From Aestuariivita sp. (lineage in GTDB: Bacteria; Pseudomonadota; Alphaproteobacteria; Rhodobacterales; Rhodobacteraceae), in assembly GCA_026710045.1 (NCBI GenBank), contig JAPORU010000148.1:1-32633 (forward strand): DNA of 32,633 nucleotides. The letters run 5' to 3'. The position numbers and the translations under genes are program-made. Shown piece by piece: positions 10,155-20,899 of the stretch. How positions within the stretch are numbered: the stretch's first letter is position 1; every line of letters begins with the position of its first letter. Below the pieces are notes generated by a model. That model did not search any database and was not told where the DNA came from. It worked only from the letters and a program-made list of their open reading frames with translations.

Positions 10155-10925
10155 ATGCCGCGATTTGCATGCAAATTAGAGTATCATGGCGGAGCCTATT
10201 GTGGATGGCAAAGGCAAAGAGACCTGCCATCTGTACAAGGTGTATTTGAATCCGCACTCTCGGCTCTCGAATCCGGACCTCACGTTGTTGTCGCTGCCGG
10301 ACGTACCGACGCGGGTGTTCATGCCCTTGGTCAGGTCATCCATATCGATACAGAAAGGACCTTTGAACCGTTCAGGCTCTCGGAAGCACTCAATCATTAT
10401 CTTAAGCCAGCACAAATAGCGGTCTTAGATTGCGTGAGGGTCTCTGATGATTGGCATGCTCGCTTCTCAGCCATCAAGCGCCACTATCTTTTCCGGATTC
10501 TCGTACGACGTGCTCCAGCAACGCACGATGACGGTCTTGTGTGGCACGTGAAGCGTGATTTAAATGTAGAGGCCATGCAACGTGCGGCCAATCATTTGAT
10601 TGGGCATCATGACTTTACCACGTTTCGAAGCTCAATATGTCAGGCTGCGAGTCCGCTCAAGACTCTTGATGAGATTACAATCGAGCGCATTCCAAAACCA
10701 ATCGGTGAGGAAATACATGTTCACGCCCGAGCGCGGTCGTTCCTCCATAAACAAGTTCGCAGTATTGTTGGCACACTTGAGCGTGTTGGCGCCGGTGCCT
10801 GGTCACCCGAGGATGTGCGAAGAGCGCTCACGGCCCGTAACCGCGCAGCGTGCGGTCCCGTCAGCCCCCCTGATGGCTTGTATCTTCAGGACGTCTCCTA
10901 CTCAGAAGATCCGTTCACGTCATGA
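10155..10925 (+). CDS. truA: tRNA pseudouridine(38-40) synthase
   Basis: Makes pseudouridine at positions 38-40 of the tRNA anticodon arm. The 256-aa protein has the TruA N-terminus ([14 protein letters not shown]), the catalytic aspartate D52 in [14 protein letters not shown], and the later HHDFTTFR and [14 protein letters not shown] motifs. Length is typical. The start ATG 10155 has AGGAGA 6 bases upstream. Its last 28 bases overlap the 3' end of the convergent FAD oxidase gene. Confidence 0.96.
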   Translation: MPRFACKLEYHGGAYCGWQRQRDLPSVQGVFESALSALESGPHVVVAAGRTDAGVHALGQVIHIDTERTFEPFRLSEALNHYLKPAQIAVLDCVRVSDDWHARFSAIKRHYLFRILVRRAPATHDDGLVWHVKRDLNVEAMQRAANHLIGHHDFTTFRSSICQAASPLKTLDEITIERIPKPIGEEIHVHARARSFLHKQVRSIVGTLERVGAGAWSPEDVRRALTARNRAACGPVSPPDGLYLQDVSYSEDPFTS

Positions 10926-12334
10926 GCACATGAGAACAGAGCACCGGGATTCATGATTCCGTTGGGATCGATCTGATTTTTTATCTCTCGCATAAGAGCC
11001 AGTTTGGTCGCATCGCCAAATCGTTCCAATTCGGCGACTTTTTGGCGTCCAATACCATGCTCGGCACTGATTGATCCACCAAATTCATTAACCAACTCGT
11101 AAACCGCCCGCCGGATGCTGCCGCGTATGTCATGATACTGTTTACGGGATTTACCCTTTGCAGGGAACACATTGTAATGCAAATTGCCATCACCGATGTG
11201 ACCGAAACAATTTATTCTCAAGTCACCAAATTCGGCTACTTTTTGTTGCGCACGCTCCAGAAAATCTGGAATCGCGCTAAGCGGTACAGAAATATCATGA
11301 CTGGATACAGATCCAATACGACGATTTGCTTCCGGGATATTCTCACGGACAGACCAGAATTGATCACGCTCCTTTTGAGATCGGGCAATAATTGCGTTCC
11401 CGACAAGATCAGCCTTCTGACTGTCTTCATAGAGATCAATCAACAGGGCTTGTGGATCAACGGATCTTGGAACACCAATGTCCATCAAGACGGTCCAATC
11501 TGGACAATCAGAAAATGGCAAACGGGTCTGCGGTACTGTTTCCTTCAGAAACTCAAGCCCTTGCCGATGAATGAGTTCAAAGGCGCGTATATTGTCCCCG
11601 ATCTGGAATTGGGTCTGCACAAATAAAGCCACGGCCGCCTTTGGTGAAGGTACGCTAAAGAACGCCGTTCCTTCATTTGTGGACGAAGAGACGAGCGAAA
11701 GACTAGCCGCTGTGATGATACCCAGCGTACCCTCGGAACCAATCATCAAGCTCTTGACGTCATAACCCGTATTATCCTTGCGAAGACGCGATAACCCGTT
11801 CATGACCTTTCCGTTTGGAAGCACAGCTTCAATGCCAAGGCACAAATTACGGGCACTTCCATATCTCAAGACATGCACACCGCCCGCGTTGGTCGCAAGA
11901 TTGCCGCCGACCTGCGCCGTTCCCTCAGACGCCAACGATAATGGAAACGTTCGATCAAACCGCTCGGCTTCGCGTCGCGCGTCTGCAAGTGTGACGCCCG
12001 CTTCAACACTCATGACATTCTCGGAGGGATAAATCCCCCGGATCTTGTTCAGACGCTCAAGCGATAGAATGACCGGCCTCATCGGTTCGCCAAACAATTG
12101 GCCGCGTACCAGCCCCGTTCCTCCGCCGAACGGTATCACCGGGATCTGCGCGTCATTGCATCGGGCGAGAATAAATGACACGTCGGCAACCTTCTCTGGT
12201 GCCACGATCAATCCGGACACACCCTGCGGCCCACCGCGTGGGTCATTCAGGTAAACGGATCTTGATATCGGAAAACAAGGCGAAGACATACGCGCCCGTA
12301 ACATATCTTCGAATGGCACCGTGACAGGGTTCAT
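10898..12334 (-). CDS. FAD-linked oxidase, GlcD / D-2-hydroxyacid dehydrogenase type
   Basis: Flavoprotein of the VAO/PCMH fold with a GlcD-type C-terminal cap. Visible motifs are [12 protein letters not shown] and [20 protein letters not shown] for FAD binding, [24 protein letters not shown], and C-terminal [13 protein letters not shown] and [10 protein letters not shown], which supply the metal and substrate site in D-2-hydroxyacid dehydrogenases. Likely substrates are D-lactate, glycolate or D-2-hydroxyglutarate, and I cannot choose between them. I use ATG 12334 ([10 protein letters not shown]), giving 478 aa; an in-frame GTG at 12349 adds five residues. The 3' ends of this gene and truA overlap by 28 bases in antisense orientation. 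Confidence 0.85.
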   Translation of the reverse strand: MNPVTVPFEDMLRARMSSPCFPISRSVYLNDPRGGPQGVSGLIVAPEKVADVSFILARCNDAQIPVIPFGGGTGLVRGQLFGEPMRPVILSLERLNKIRGIYPSENVMSVEAGVTLADARREAERFDRTFPLSLASEGTAQVGGNLATNAGGVHVLRYGSARNLCLGIEAVLPNGKVMNGLSRLRKDNTGYDVKSLMIGSEGTLGIITAASLSLVSSSTNEGTAFFSVPSPKAAVALFVQTQFQIGDNIRAFELIHRQGLEFLKETVPQTRLPFSDCPDWTVLMDIGVPRSVDPQALLIDLYEDSQKADLVGNAIIARSQKERDQFWSVRENIPEANRRIGSVSSHDISVPLSAIPDFLERAQQKVAEFGDLRINCFGHIGDGNLHYNVFPAKGKSRKQYHDIRGSIRRAVYELVNEFGGSISAEHGIGRQKVAELERFGDATKLALMREIKNQIDPNGIMNPGALFSCAHDVNGSSE

Positions 12335-12470
12335 GAATTCGTGTCCCACACAGTCAGAATAACTCCGAAAACGATGACGTATTTACGTATTTCAATCCCT
12401 GACTGATCTGCTCGAATGACCTCGTCCTGTTGAAATCTTCGTAGGCACCACGTCCGGTCCAAGCGTAGGT

Positions 12471-13307
12471 TTATTCCTCTGTATCATACAGCCATTGCGG
12501 TTCAAGAACAACGACCGTGGGCTGCTTGGGGAGCGAACGAAGCGAAACCACTATTGCCGATTGACCCGTTCGGTCAATATTGAATTCATCTGATATTCCG
12601 ACCAAGAAGGCCTCCAAAGAGGCTCGTGAGAACCAATGCATCGGAATGACAATAGAGGACTTTAGACGCTTTAGAGTTGCAATTATATCAGGCAGCGGCA
12701 GAGTCAGACCACCATCGACCGGGGCCATGACCACGTCCAGACGCCCAAGAGCAGCAAACTGATTTTGATTTGGAATATGATGAAGATGGCCCAAATGACC
12801 AATACACAGACCCTCCACCTCAAAAATAAAAATCGAGTTTCCCCTTTCCTCCCGACCACCAAGGGATGAACGAATGTCCGTCGATACGTTCCGTATAAGC
12901 ATTTCTCCAAGATCGAGATAATGTTCGATGCCTGCCCCCCATGTTTCGCCCCAACCATGCAGAACGTGGGGAATTCTCGGATCGGGCCGGGCCGTCCAAT
13001 GGGACGCGTGCGCATGATTCATCGTTACAACATCAGGAATGAAGTCATGACTGCCATGAAATCCCGTATAATCAGTAATAGCCGTCAATCCCCCAGGGGT
13101 CTGCAACAGGAAACTTGCGTGCGCGATGTAGTGGATGCGTAGGGAAAAATCCGGAACGGACTGAGACCAATTGGCACGATGCACGAATTTAAAGCCAGGA
13201 TCCGCCTCGGCGATGGCGACGCAATGACTCAGGCGCCGATCATCTTGTGCCCGTGCCGAGTCAACCGTAATGCACAACACCAACAGTATGCTCAACAATC
13301 GCATCAT
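12471..13307 (-). CDS. Exported metallo-beta-lactamase-fold hydrolase
   Basis: A 278-aa MBL-fold protein of the UlaG-like group. The sequence starts MMRLLSILLVLCITVDSARAQ, a good signal peptide with likely cleavage after ARA or AQ, which is why I start at ATG 13307 and not at the longer frame's 13442, which would overlap oxyR. Fold marks are YIAHASFLLQ, a modified metal motif NHAHASHW in place of HxHxDH, GHLGHLHH, VVMAPVDGG and IPMHW. The substrate is unknown. It lies 49 bases after oxyR on the same strand and could be read through from it. Confidence 0.7.
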   Translation of the reverse strand: MMRLLSILLVLCITVDSARAQDDRRLSHCVAIAEADPGFKFVHRANWSQSVPDFSLRIHYIAHASFLLQTPGGLTAITDYTGFHGSHDFIPDVVTMNHAHASHWTARPDPRIPHVLHGWGETWGAGIEHYLDLGEMLIRNVSTDIRSSLGGREERGNSIFIFEVEGLCIGHLGHLHHIPNQNQFAALGRLDVVMAPVDGGLTLPLPDIIATLKRLKSSIVIPMHWFSRASLEAFLVGISDEFNIDRTGQSAIVVSLRSLPKQPTVVVLEPQWLYDTEE

Positions 13308-13356
13308 TCTCAACAGACCTCGATATTCAATTTCCCATAAAGCACATCGGCGGCCA

Positions 13357-14286
13357 CTATATTCCCAACCCATCATATTGTGACCTGTGTTGATGACGCA
13401 AGTATTCGGCGGCTCGACGCACGATCTCAGCAACACGTTCAAACTGAGACGCGAGGGGATTACTCTTGCGCCAGATCATTCCGACCACGCGACCGGGTTC
13501 CGGTGGCCGGAAGCGATTCAAGCAAACGCGTGCCGATCCAACCTCTACCGGAACAGCCATCTCCGGGATGAACGTCACGCCCAACCCGGCGCCGACCATT
13601 TGAACCAATGTCGATAGAGAACTCCCGTCCAACCCGTCTCGTGGCCGCGTTGTCCCAACCTTACAAAACGTCAATGCCTGTTCACGAAAGCAATGTCCTT
13701 CCTCGAGCAGCAACAGTTTCTGATCCAGTAACTGCTCCGGCGACGTGATTGGGATCTCACTTGTTACGGGGCGCACAAGCACCATCGACTCCGTGAATAA
13801 AGGGAACTCGGTAAAGGACGTCTCACCGATCGGCAAGGCCAGAATGGCACAGTCAAGTGTACGATCATTCAATTCATTGATTAATTTTGAACTCAACGTC
13901 TCACGAACATGAATGTCAAGTTCGCTGTACTCTTCGGACAGATATCGCAGGACCGTTGGTAGGAGATAAGGTGCAATGGTCGGAATGATTCCAATCTTGA
14001 ATCGTCCCGTCAGGCGATCGCGCGATGCGCGCGCAAGATCATACAGGTCATCAACAGCGCGCAAGATTTCATTGACACGCACCGTTACCTGTTCGCCAAA
14101 GGCCGTTAGACACACGTGGCGGGAACTTCGCTCGAACAATGCGATACCAAGTTCAATCTCCAATTCCTTAATTTGTACGGACAAGGCAGGCTGCGAGATT
14201 CCGGAAACCTCTGCAGCGCGCCCGAAGTGCCCGTGTTCGGCGAGCGCACAAAAGTAGCGCAACTGCTTGAGCGAAATATTATTCAT
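13357..14286 (-). CDS. oxyR: Hydrogen-peroxide-sensing LysR-type regulator OxyR
   Basis: LysR-family activator with an N-terminal winged helix (LKQLRYFCALAEHGHFGRAAE, written here in part; then ISQPALSVQIKELE) and a C-terminal sensor domain. The two redox cysteines of OxyR are present as GHC199FREQALTFC208, at the same numbers as in E. coli. The product is 309 aa. It is divergent from katG, the classic OxyR target, with 173 bases between them carrying an inverted repeat and a candidate -10 box. Function is therefore well supported by both residues and context. Confidence 0.94.
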   Translation of the reverse strand: MNNISLKQLRYFCALAEHGHFGRAAEVSGISQPALSVQIKELEIELGIALFERSSRHVCLTAFGEQVTVRVNEILRAVDDLYDLARASRDRLTGRFKIGIIPTIAPYLLPTVLRYLSEEYSELDIHVRETLSSKLINELNDRTLDCAILALPIGETSFTEFPLFTESMVLVRPVTSEIPITSPEQLLDQKLLLLEEGHCFREQALTFCKVGTTRPRDGLDGSSLSTLVQMVGAGLGVTFIPEMAVPVEVGSARVCLNRFRPPEPGRVVGMIWRKSNPLASQFERVAEIVRRAAEYLRHQHRSQYDGLGI

Positions 14287-16646
<2,360 letters not shown>

Positions 16647-16664
16647 GTCTCCGCGATAGATCGG

Positions 16665-16693
16665 GCGGGTGTATCGATATGCGACACACCCGC
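16665..16693 (+). terminator. Stem-loop after katG
   Basis: A perfect 8-bp inverted repeat, GCGGGTGT (16665-16672) and ACACCCGC (16686-16693), with a 13-base loop, begins 18 bases after the katG stop. No T-run follows, so it may be a Rho-assisted terminator or a 3'-protecting hairpin. Confidence 0.45.
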
Positions 16694-16754
16694 ATACTCC
16701 GGAATAGCGGACGCCAAAAACGTCTGGATCACCAGTACACCAAAAAAATCAAGC

Positions 16755-17090
16755 ATGACCACACGTATAAACCGTTTCGGCTTCACTCTGTCGACCGGTG
16801 TCTCGGACCGCTCGTACGGCGTTCCGGTCACCAAATTCGCTGGTTTACCGGCTTCGGTAATTAGTCGCGCCCGACATGTTCTTGTAAACCTTGAGCAACG
16901 CCGACCCTCCGAAGTTGATTCCGTCGGGGAGATTACCGGCGACTTACCTTCGTTTTCAGATCAGGAATCATACCCTGCTGGCGCAGAATCGGCGATTGAG
17001 ACGTTGCTGAGAGATATTCGCACAGACGAACTCAGTCCCAGAGAAGCCCTTCAGATCCTCTACAAGTTGAAAGGATCCGTCCCGAATTAG
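16755..17090 (+). pseudogene. mutS: Orphan C-terminal fragment of mismatch-repair gene mutS
   Basis: From about residue 15 the translation is plainly the end of alphaproteobacterial MutS: SDRSYGVPVTKFAGLPASV, then ISRARHVLVNLEQ, a DLPSF segment, a variable linker, and the terminal dimerisation helix motif DELSPREALQILYKLK. Only about 95 of roughly 900 residues remain; the ATPase, clamp and mismatch-binding domains are absent. The first 14 residues do not match MutS, and there is no good ribosome binding site. The frame is open back to the katG stop. I read it as a rearrangement scar marking the left edge of the accessory region. Whether a full mutS exists elsewhere cannot be seen here. Confidence 0.8.
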
Positions 17091-17768
17091 CATTCGGCAC
17101 TTTTCTATTGACGACGTCCTCGGTACGAAAATCGGCAGCGCCCGGTTGTCTAACTTCAGCCATGTTGACATCGACACACAATAATTTCGTCTAATCGAAA
17201 AAATTAAGAAAAATAAGGGCTTTCGCTATTATCGTCAGGAAATCTTTTCTTATTTCCGCAAAAATTGTGGTTGATGCCTAACTGCAGGAAAAAACCTGAT
17301 GAACTGCCAGTCAGTCTCGCTCCCGCCGCAAAATGCAGGTCAGCCGGCATCATTTTGAGGCGAGAAAAAAGGTCCTGATGTCAAGATTTCTGAACTTGAT
17401 AAATCTAGCGGGGGTATTAATGTTCACCAAAACCATTGTCTTGAGACGCTTGGACGATATTGCTGAACTGCAAACTTCCTTGTCATCATTCGAAATCAGG
17501 ATAGACTCTACATGACGTGACATCTATTGAGTACCGAAGCATCATGAGAGTAAGTTTGGAGTTCCCGCTAGGATAACGATATCTCGCTAGCACAAGGGCA
17601 AGCGTAGAGTATTTGACTCACCTGCCGGGCAAAGATTGCTCAGCGGTTGCATTCAATATCGTTTGTTGTGTTTGCTAGAAACGGTTATCCATTTAAGAGA
17701 CGGCTCCAAGCCTTCGGTTCGACTGTCGTTGCCCCTTTTGTGCTTGTCGTATCATGGAGAGGGTTGAA
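17091..17768. other. Long intergenic region upstream of the RiPP operon
   Basis: About 670 bases, AT-rich around 17180-17260. It must hold the promoter of the downstream single-strand operon, but I find no convincing -35/-10 pair. A 60-codon frame (17333-17515) includes an internal ATG at 17420 with GGGGGT about 6 bases upstream, giving a 31-residue basic peptide (MFTKTIVLRRLDDIAELQ...). I do not recognise it. A stretch at 17285-17345 has cobalamin-riboswitch-like fragments (CTCCCGCCGCAA) without the full core, and I do not call it a riboswitch. Confidence 0.35.
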
Positions 17769-18668
17769 GTGCCTCCTTTTACACGTCTAACGAAAGCTGC
17801 TGCTGATCGAAAAAAGCACCAGTTTAGCGTCTTACCTACCATCACGGCATCGTACGAAAGGCTCACCGTGGTGGGCTTATGTGTAGCTTTATTGATGCTG
17901 ACTCTCTGGACTTTTTTCGGAGAAGTAGAATATCGGGTCAAGTTCCAAGGGGTATTGATTAAGTCTGGGGAGCGATACGAGGTTATTTCTCTTGAGACTG
18001 GTTTTTTGACCCATGTGGCGATGTCCGACGGGCAGCTTATTTCAGCTGGCGAGGAACTTGCTAGACTAAGTCTGCCCGACCTTGATCGCAAAATTGCACT
18101 CTTACGGAAGGAATACAATTTCTCTCGTGACGAACACTCCGAAGCAATGGTCGACTCACCAGTTCCACCCTTTGATCTAACGGCATTGGCGGCGGCCATG
18201 TCGGCTCTTGAAGTTCAGCGGAGCGTCCGTTCCATAATTATCGCGCCAACCAACGGCGAGGTCATGACGGCTCACGTGGAAACCGGTGACTTTGTCGCAG
18301 CTGGTACGTCTGTTGCGCGCATTCGCAGGACAACAACCGAAGATGGTGGTGAGGACTCAATTCAGGCAGTTTTCGCCGTTGCTCCGGCAACTGCAGAGAG
18401 ACTGTTAATGGGTTCATCTGCCAGTATAGAGGTTGAAGTGAATGGAACCCCGCATAATGTGCCCGGAACGGTGACTTTGATCAGCAAAACCTCTTTTCCA
18501 GAATGGCTCGTAAGCCTTTTGCCTGCAACCAGCATTGGTGCTTACCGAGTTAGTGTCGAGCTAAAGAATACACTGGATCCGGATATCGTTCACGGCAAAG
18601 AATGCGTTGTTCGGATCCTGGTTGACGAAGGGACGCCATTTTCAATTCTCTTGCGCGGGTTGGTGTGA
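17769..18668 (+). CDS. HlyD-type membrane fusion protein, NHLM secretion system
   Basis: Periplasmic adaptor for the two ABC proteins that follow; the trio matches the NHLM export system linked to NHLP leader peptides. One transmembrane segment (about residues 33-51) precedes a biotinyl-lipoyl-like domain split in two halves (FLTHVAMSDGQLISAGEELA and IIAPTNGEVMTAHVETGDFV), then a beta-barrel region. Only about 50-60 residues separate the halves, so the usual long coiled-coil hairpin is nearly absent. I prefer GTG 17769, which has GGAGAGGG 6 bases upstream (299 aa), over ATG 17754, which lacks a ribosome binding site. The stop is followed at once by the next ATG. Confidence 0.82.
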   Translation: MPPFTRLTKAAADRKKHQFSVLPTITASYERLTVVGLCVALLMLTLWTFFGEVEYRVKFQGVLIKSGERYEVISLETGFLTHVAMSDGQLISAGEELARLSLPDLDRKIALLRKEYNFSRDEHSEAMVDSPVPPFDLTALAAAMSALEVQRSVRSIIIAPTNGEVMTAHVETGDFVAAGTSVARIRRTTTEDGGEDSIQAVFAVAPATAERLLMGSSASIEVEVNGTPHNVPGTVTLISKTSFPEWLVSLLPATSIGAYRVSVELKNTLDPDIVHGKECVVRILVDEGTPFSILLRGLV

Positions 18669-20894
18669 ATGAAGCTTCTGGGTAGACTCGGACTGACACT
18701 TCCGTCGAATAAGAAAAGCAATGCGCCCAAGCCGCGACTCAAGAAAACGCCGCTCGTGCTGCAAATGTGTTCAACCGAGTGCGGTGCAGCATGCATTGGC
18801 ATCATTCTAGGATATTACGGTCGCTGGGTGTCCCTGAATGAACTTAGAGCAGTTTGCGGGGTGAGCCGTGACGGTTCAGACGCCGCCGGGCTTAAACGAG
18901 CCGCAACTCAATACGGTCTTGATTTTACCGCTCGGTCAGTTCTACCGCGCCATCTTTATTCAATGCCCTTGCCGATGATAATTTTCTGGGAGTGGAATCA
19001 TTTTCTGGTCCTCGAGGGTTTTGACAAGAAGCGCGCATTTCTCAATGACCCGGCCTTTGGTCGAAGGATCGTTGAGTTGGATGAATTTGCGAAGAGATTT
19101 TCTGGCATCGCTTTGGAATTGAAGCCCTCGGGAAATTTCCGCCCCGGGGGCGAACGACCAAATATCCAATCCCGGCTGCCGCTATGGTTGGCGGGTAGCG
19201 GAACGACGCTTGCTTACCTGCTAGCTTGCACGCTGCTACTGGCACTCACTTTGCTTGCCTTACCCATATCGCTCGGTTTGTTCGTTGATGTTGTTGTCCA
19301 AAGCGAGCAGAGTTGGGTGACAGCGATGTCCCTATCGTTGTTCGCGTTAGCAGGTTTAGCGTATCTGTTAAGTTGGCTGCGACAGCGCTGCCTAACTCGC
19401 TTATCAGTCTCAATGTCGACTTTCGTGGGAGACCAGTGCGTTTCGCAGCTCTTGAAACTACCATTACACTATTTCAGTCTGCGTTTAACCGGCGATTTGA
19501 CCGACCGTATCACCTCCATCGATACCATTGGGAGAGGTCTACAAACGCACCTCATTGAGTCTGCTCTCGACTTAGTTGTCGGCACTGTTTTTTTTATCAC
19601 GCTATTTCTATACAACGAATTGATCGCGACCGCTGTCGGCGGGTTAACCGTGTTGAACTTAGGTATTGCGTGGATAATACGCCGCGTCACGCGCGATGAT
19701 GAGCACACGCTACGACGCGAGCAAGGAATGTTAATCGGCCTCGGCATGCTGATGTTACATCGTAGCCATAATTTGCGGATGACAGCTTCTGACGAAGATT
19801 TTTTTTCGCAATGGGGTGGGCAACAAGCGCGCGAATTGTCGGCTCGCCAAAAAGTCCGTCAGGTCAATCAGTTTTCCCAAGCACTCAACCTCTTTCTAAC
19901 CTCAATCATTCATATGGCGGTGCTTGGTATCGGTGCCCTCCAGATCACCGCAGATAATCTAAGCTTGGGAGCCCTAGCGGCAATTTATCTCATCATGGGA
20001 ATGTTTCTGACATCAATCCAGAAATTCTTCTTTCTGACCGAAAGCAGACAGACTCTTGCAAGTGAATTACAGCGACTCGACGATATTTTGGACGCTGAGA
20101 TTGATGAACGATTTGTCGGCCGATCGCAAACGTCGACCACAGCGGTAACAATGAACGGACGACTGCGCTTGAGTGGACATGTGAGATTGCGCAATGTCAC
20201 ATTCGGTTACGATCCCGGTCGCGAACCTCTTATCAAAGATTTTAACCTAACAATTAAACCTGGCCAAAGGGTCGCGATCGTTGGCTCTAGTGGGTCTGGC
20301 AAATCAACCCTCGCCGCCCTTGTGTCGGGAGCGTTCAAACCTTGGACAGGTGAGATTCTTTTTGATCACCAATTGCGCGAGAATATTCCGGTTGAGGTTG
20401 TGGGAAGGTCAATTTCGGCAGTTAATCAACAGCCAACAATCTTTGCAGGCTCAATACGCGACAACATAACCTTGTGGAATTCCTCTATTCCAGATGAAGC
20501 CTTGATAACCGCGGCGCGCGACGCGTGCATCCACGATCAAATCTCGGCTCGGCCAGAGGGCTACGCAACGATCGTCGATGAAGACGGCGGCAACTTCAGT
20601 GGCGGGGAGTGTCAAAGATTGGAAATCGCCCGGGCCTTGGTTGGAAATCCAAGTGTTCTGATTCTAGATGAAGCAACGAGCGCCCTTGACGCAGAAACTG
20701 AGCAGGCCGTTGATGAATCGCTAAGGCGGCGCGGTGTCAGCACACTTATCATCGCCCATCGAATAAGCGCGCTCCGTGATTGCGACCAGATTGTCGTTTT
20801 GGATCAAGCCGGTGTCGTACAACAGGGGATGCATCAGGAATTGATGCGCGACACCGCCGGACTCTATTATCAACTCGTTCAGATGAATCAATAA
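18669..20894 (+). CDS. C39 peptidase / ABC exporter (PCAT) of the NHLM system
   Basis: Peptidase-containing ABC transporter that cuts leader peptides after a Gly-Gly-like site and exports the core. The 741-aa protein has a C39 domain (about 25-150) with oxyanion Q32, catalytic C38 in TECGAAC, H111 (NHFLVLEGF) and D127 (NDPAFG). A transmembrane domain (about 175-460) and an ABC domain follow, with Walker A GSSGSGKST, signature FSGGECQRLEIARA, Walker B LILDEATSALD and the switch histidine IIAHR. All catalytic parts are intact. It abuts the fusion protein gene with no gap and is 5 bases before the second ABC gene. The expected substrate is the NHLP precursor at 25852. Confidence 0.93.
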   Translation: MKLLGRLGLTLPSNKKSNAPKPRLKKTPLVLQMCSTECGAACIGIILGYYGRWVSLNELRAVCGVSRDGSDAAGLKRAATQYGLDFTARSVLPRHLYSMPLPMIIFWEWNHFLVLEGFDKKRAFLNDPAFGRRIVELDEFAKRFSGIALELKPSGNFRPGGERPNIQSRLPLWLAGSGTTLAYLLACTLLLALTLLALPISLGLFVDVVVQSEQSWVTAMSLSLFALAGLAYLLSWLRQRCLTRLSVSMSTFVGDQCVSQLLKLPLHYFSLRLTGDLTDRITSIDTIGRGLQTHLIESALDLVVGTVFFITLFLYNELIATAVGGLTVLNLGIAWIIRRVTRDDEHTLRREQGMLIGLGMLMLHRSHNLRMTASDEDFFSQWGGQQARELSARQKVRQVNQFSQALNLFLTSIIHMAVLGIGALQITADNLSLGALAAIYLIMGMFLTSIQKFFFLTESRQTLASELQRLDDILDAEIDERFVGRSQTSTTAVTMNGRLRLSGHVRLRNVTFGYDPGREPLIKDFNLTIKPGQRVAIVGSSGSGKSTLAALVSGAFKPWTGEILFDHQLRENIPVEVVGRSISAVNQQPTIFAGSIRDNITLWNSSIPDEALITAARDACIHDQISARPEGYATIVDEDGGNFSGGECQRLEIARALVGNPSVLILDEATSALDAETEQAVDESLRRRGVSTLIIAHRISALRDCDQIVVLDQAGVVQQGMHQELMRDTAGLYYQLVQMNQ

Positions 20895-20899
20895 TTCAT

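Noticed and set aside
13308-13442. Longer start for the MBL-fold protein at 13442
   Set aside because: It would overlap oxyR and place 45 unrelated residues before a good signal peptide.
16647-16754. Read-through fusion of katG with the mutS fragment, as the frame stays open after the katG stop
   Set aside because: KatG ends at its normal C-terminus, a stem-loop follows, and nothing suggests stop-codon suppression.
17285-17345. Cobalamin-riboswitch-like fragment (CTCCCGCCGCAA with nearby GC stems)
   Set aside because: The full conserved core and the surrounding helices are not present, and no cobalamin-related gene follows.
20780-20899. Upstream extension of the second ABC protein starting inside the C39-ABC gene
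   Set aside because: The extra 40 residues are out-of-frame translation of the exporter's C-terminus; ATG 20900 fits the family start.
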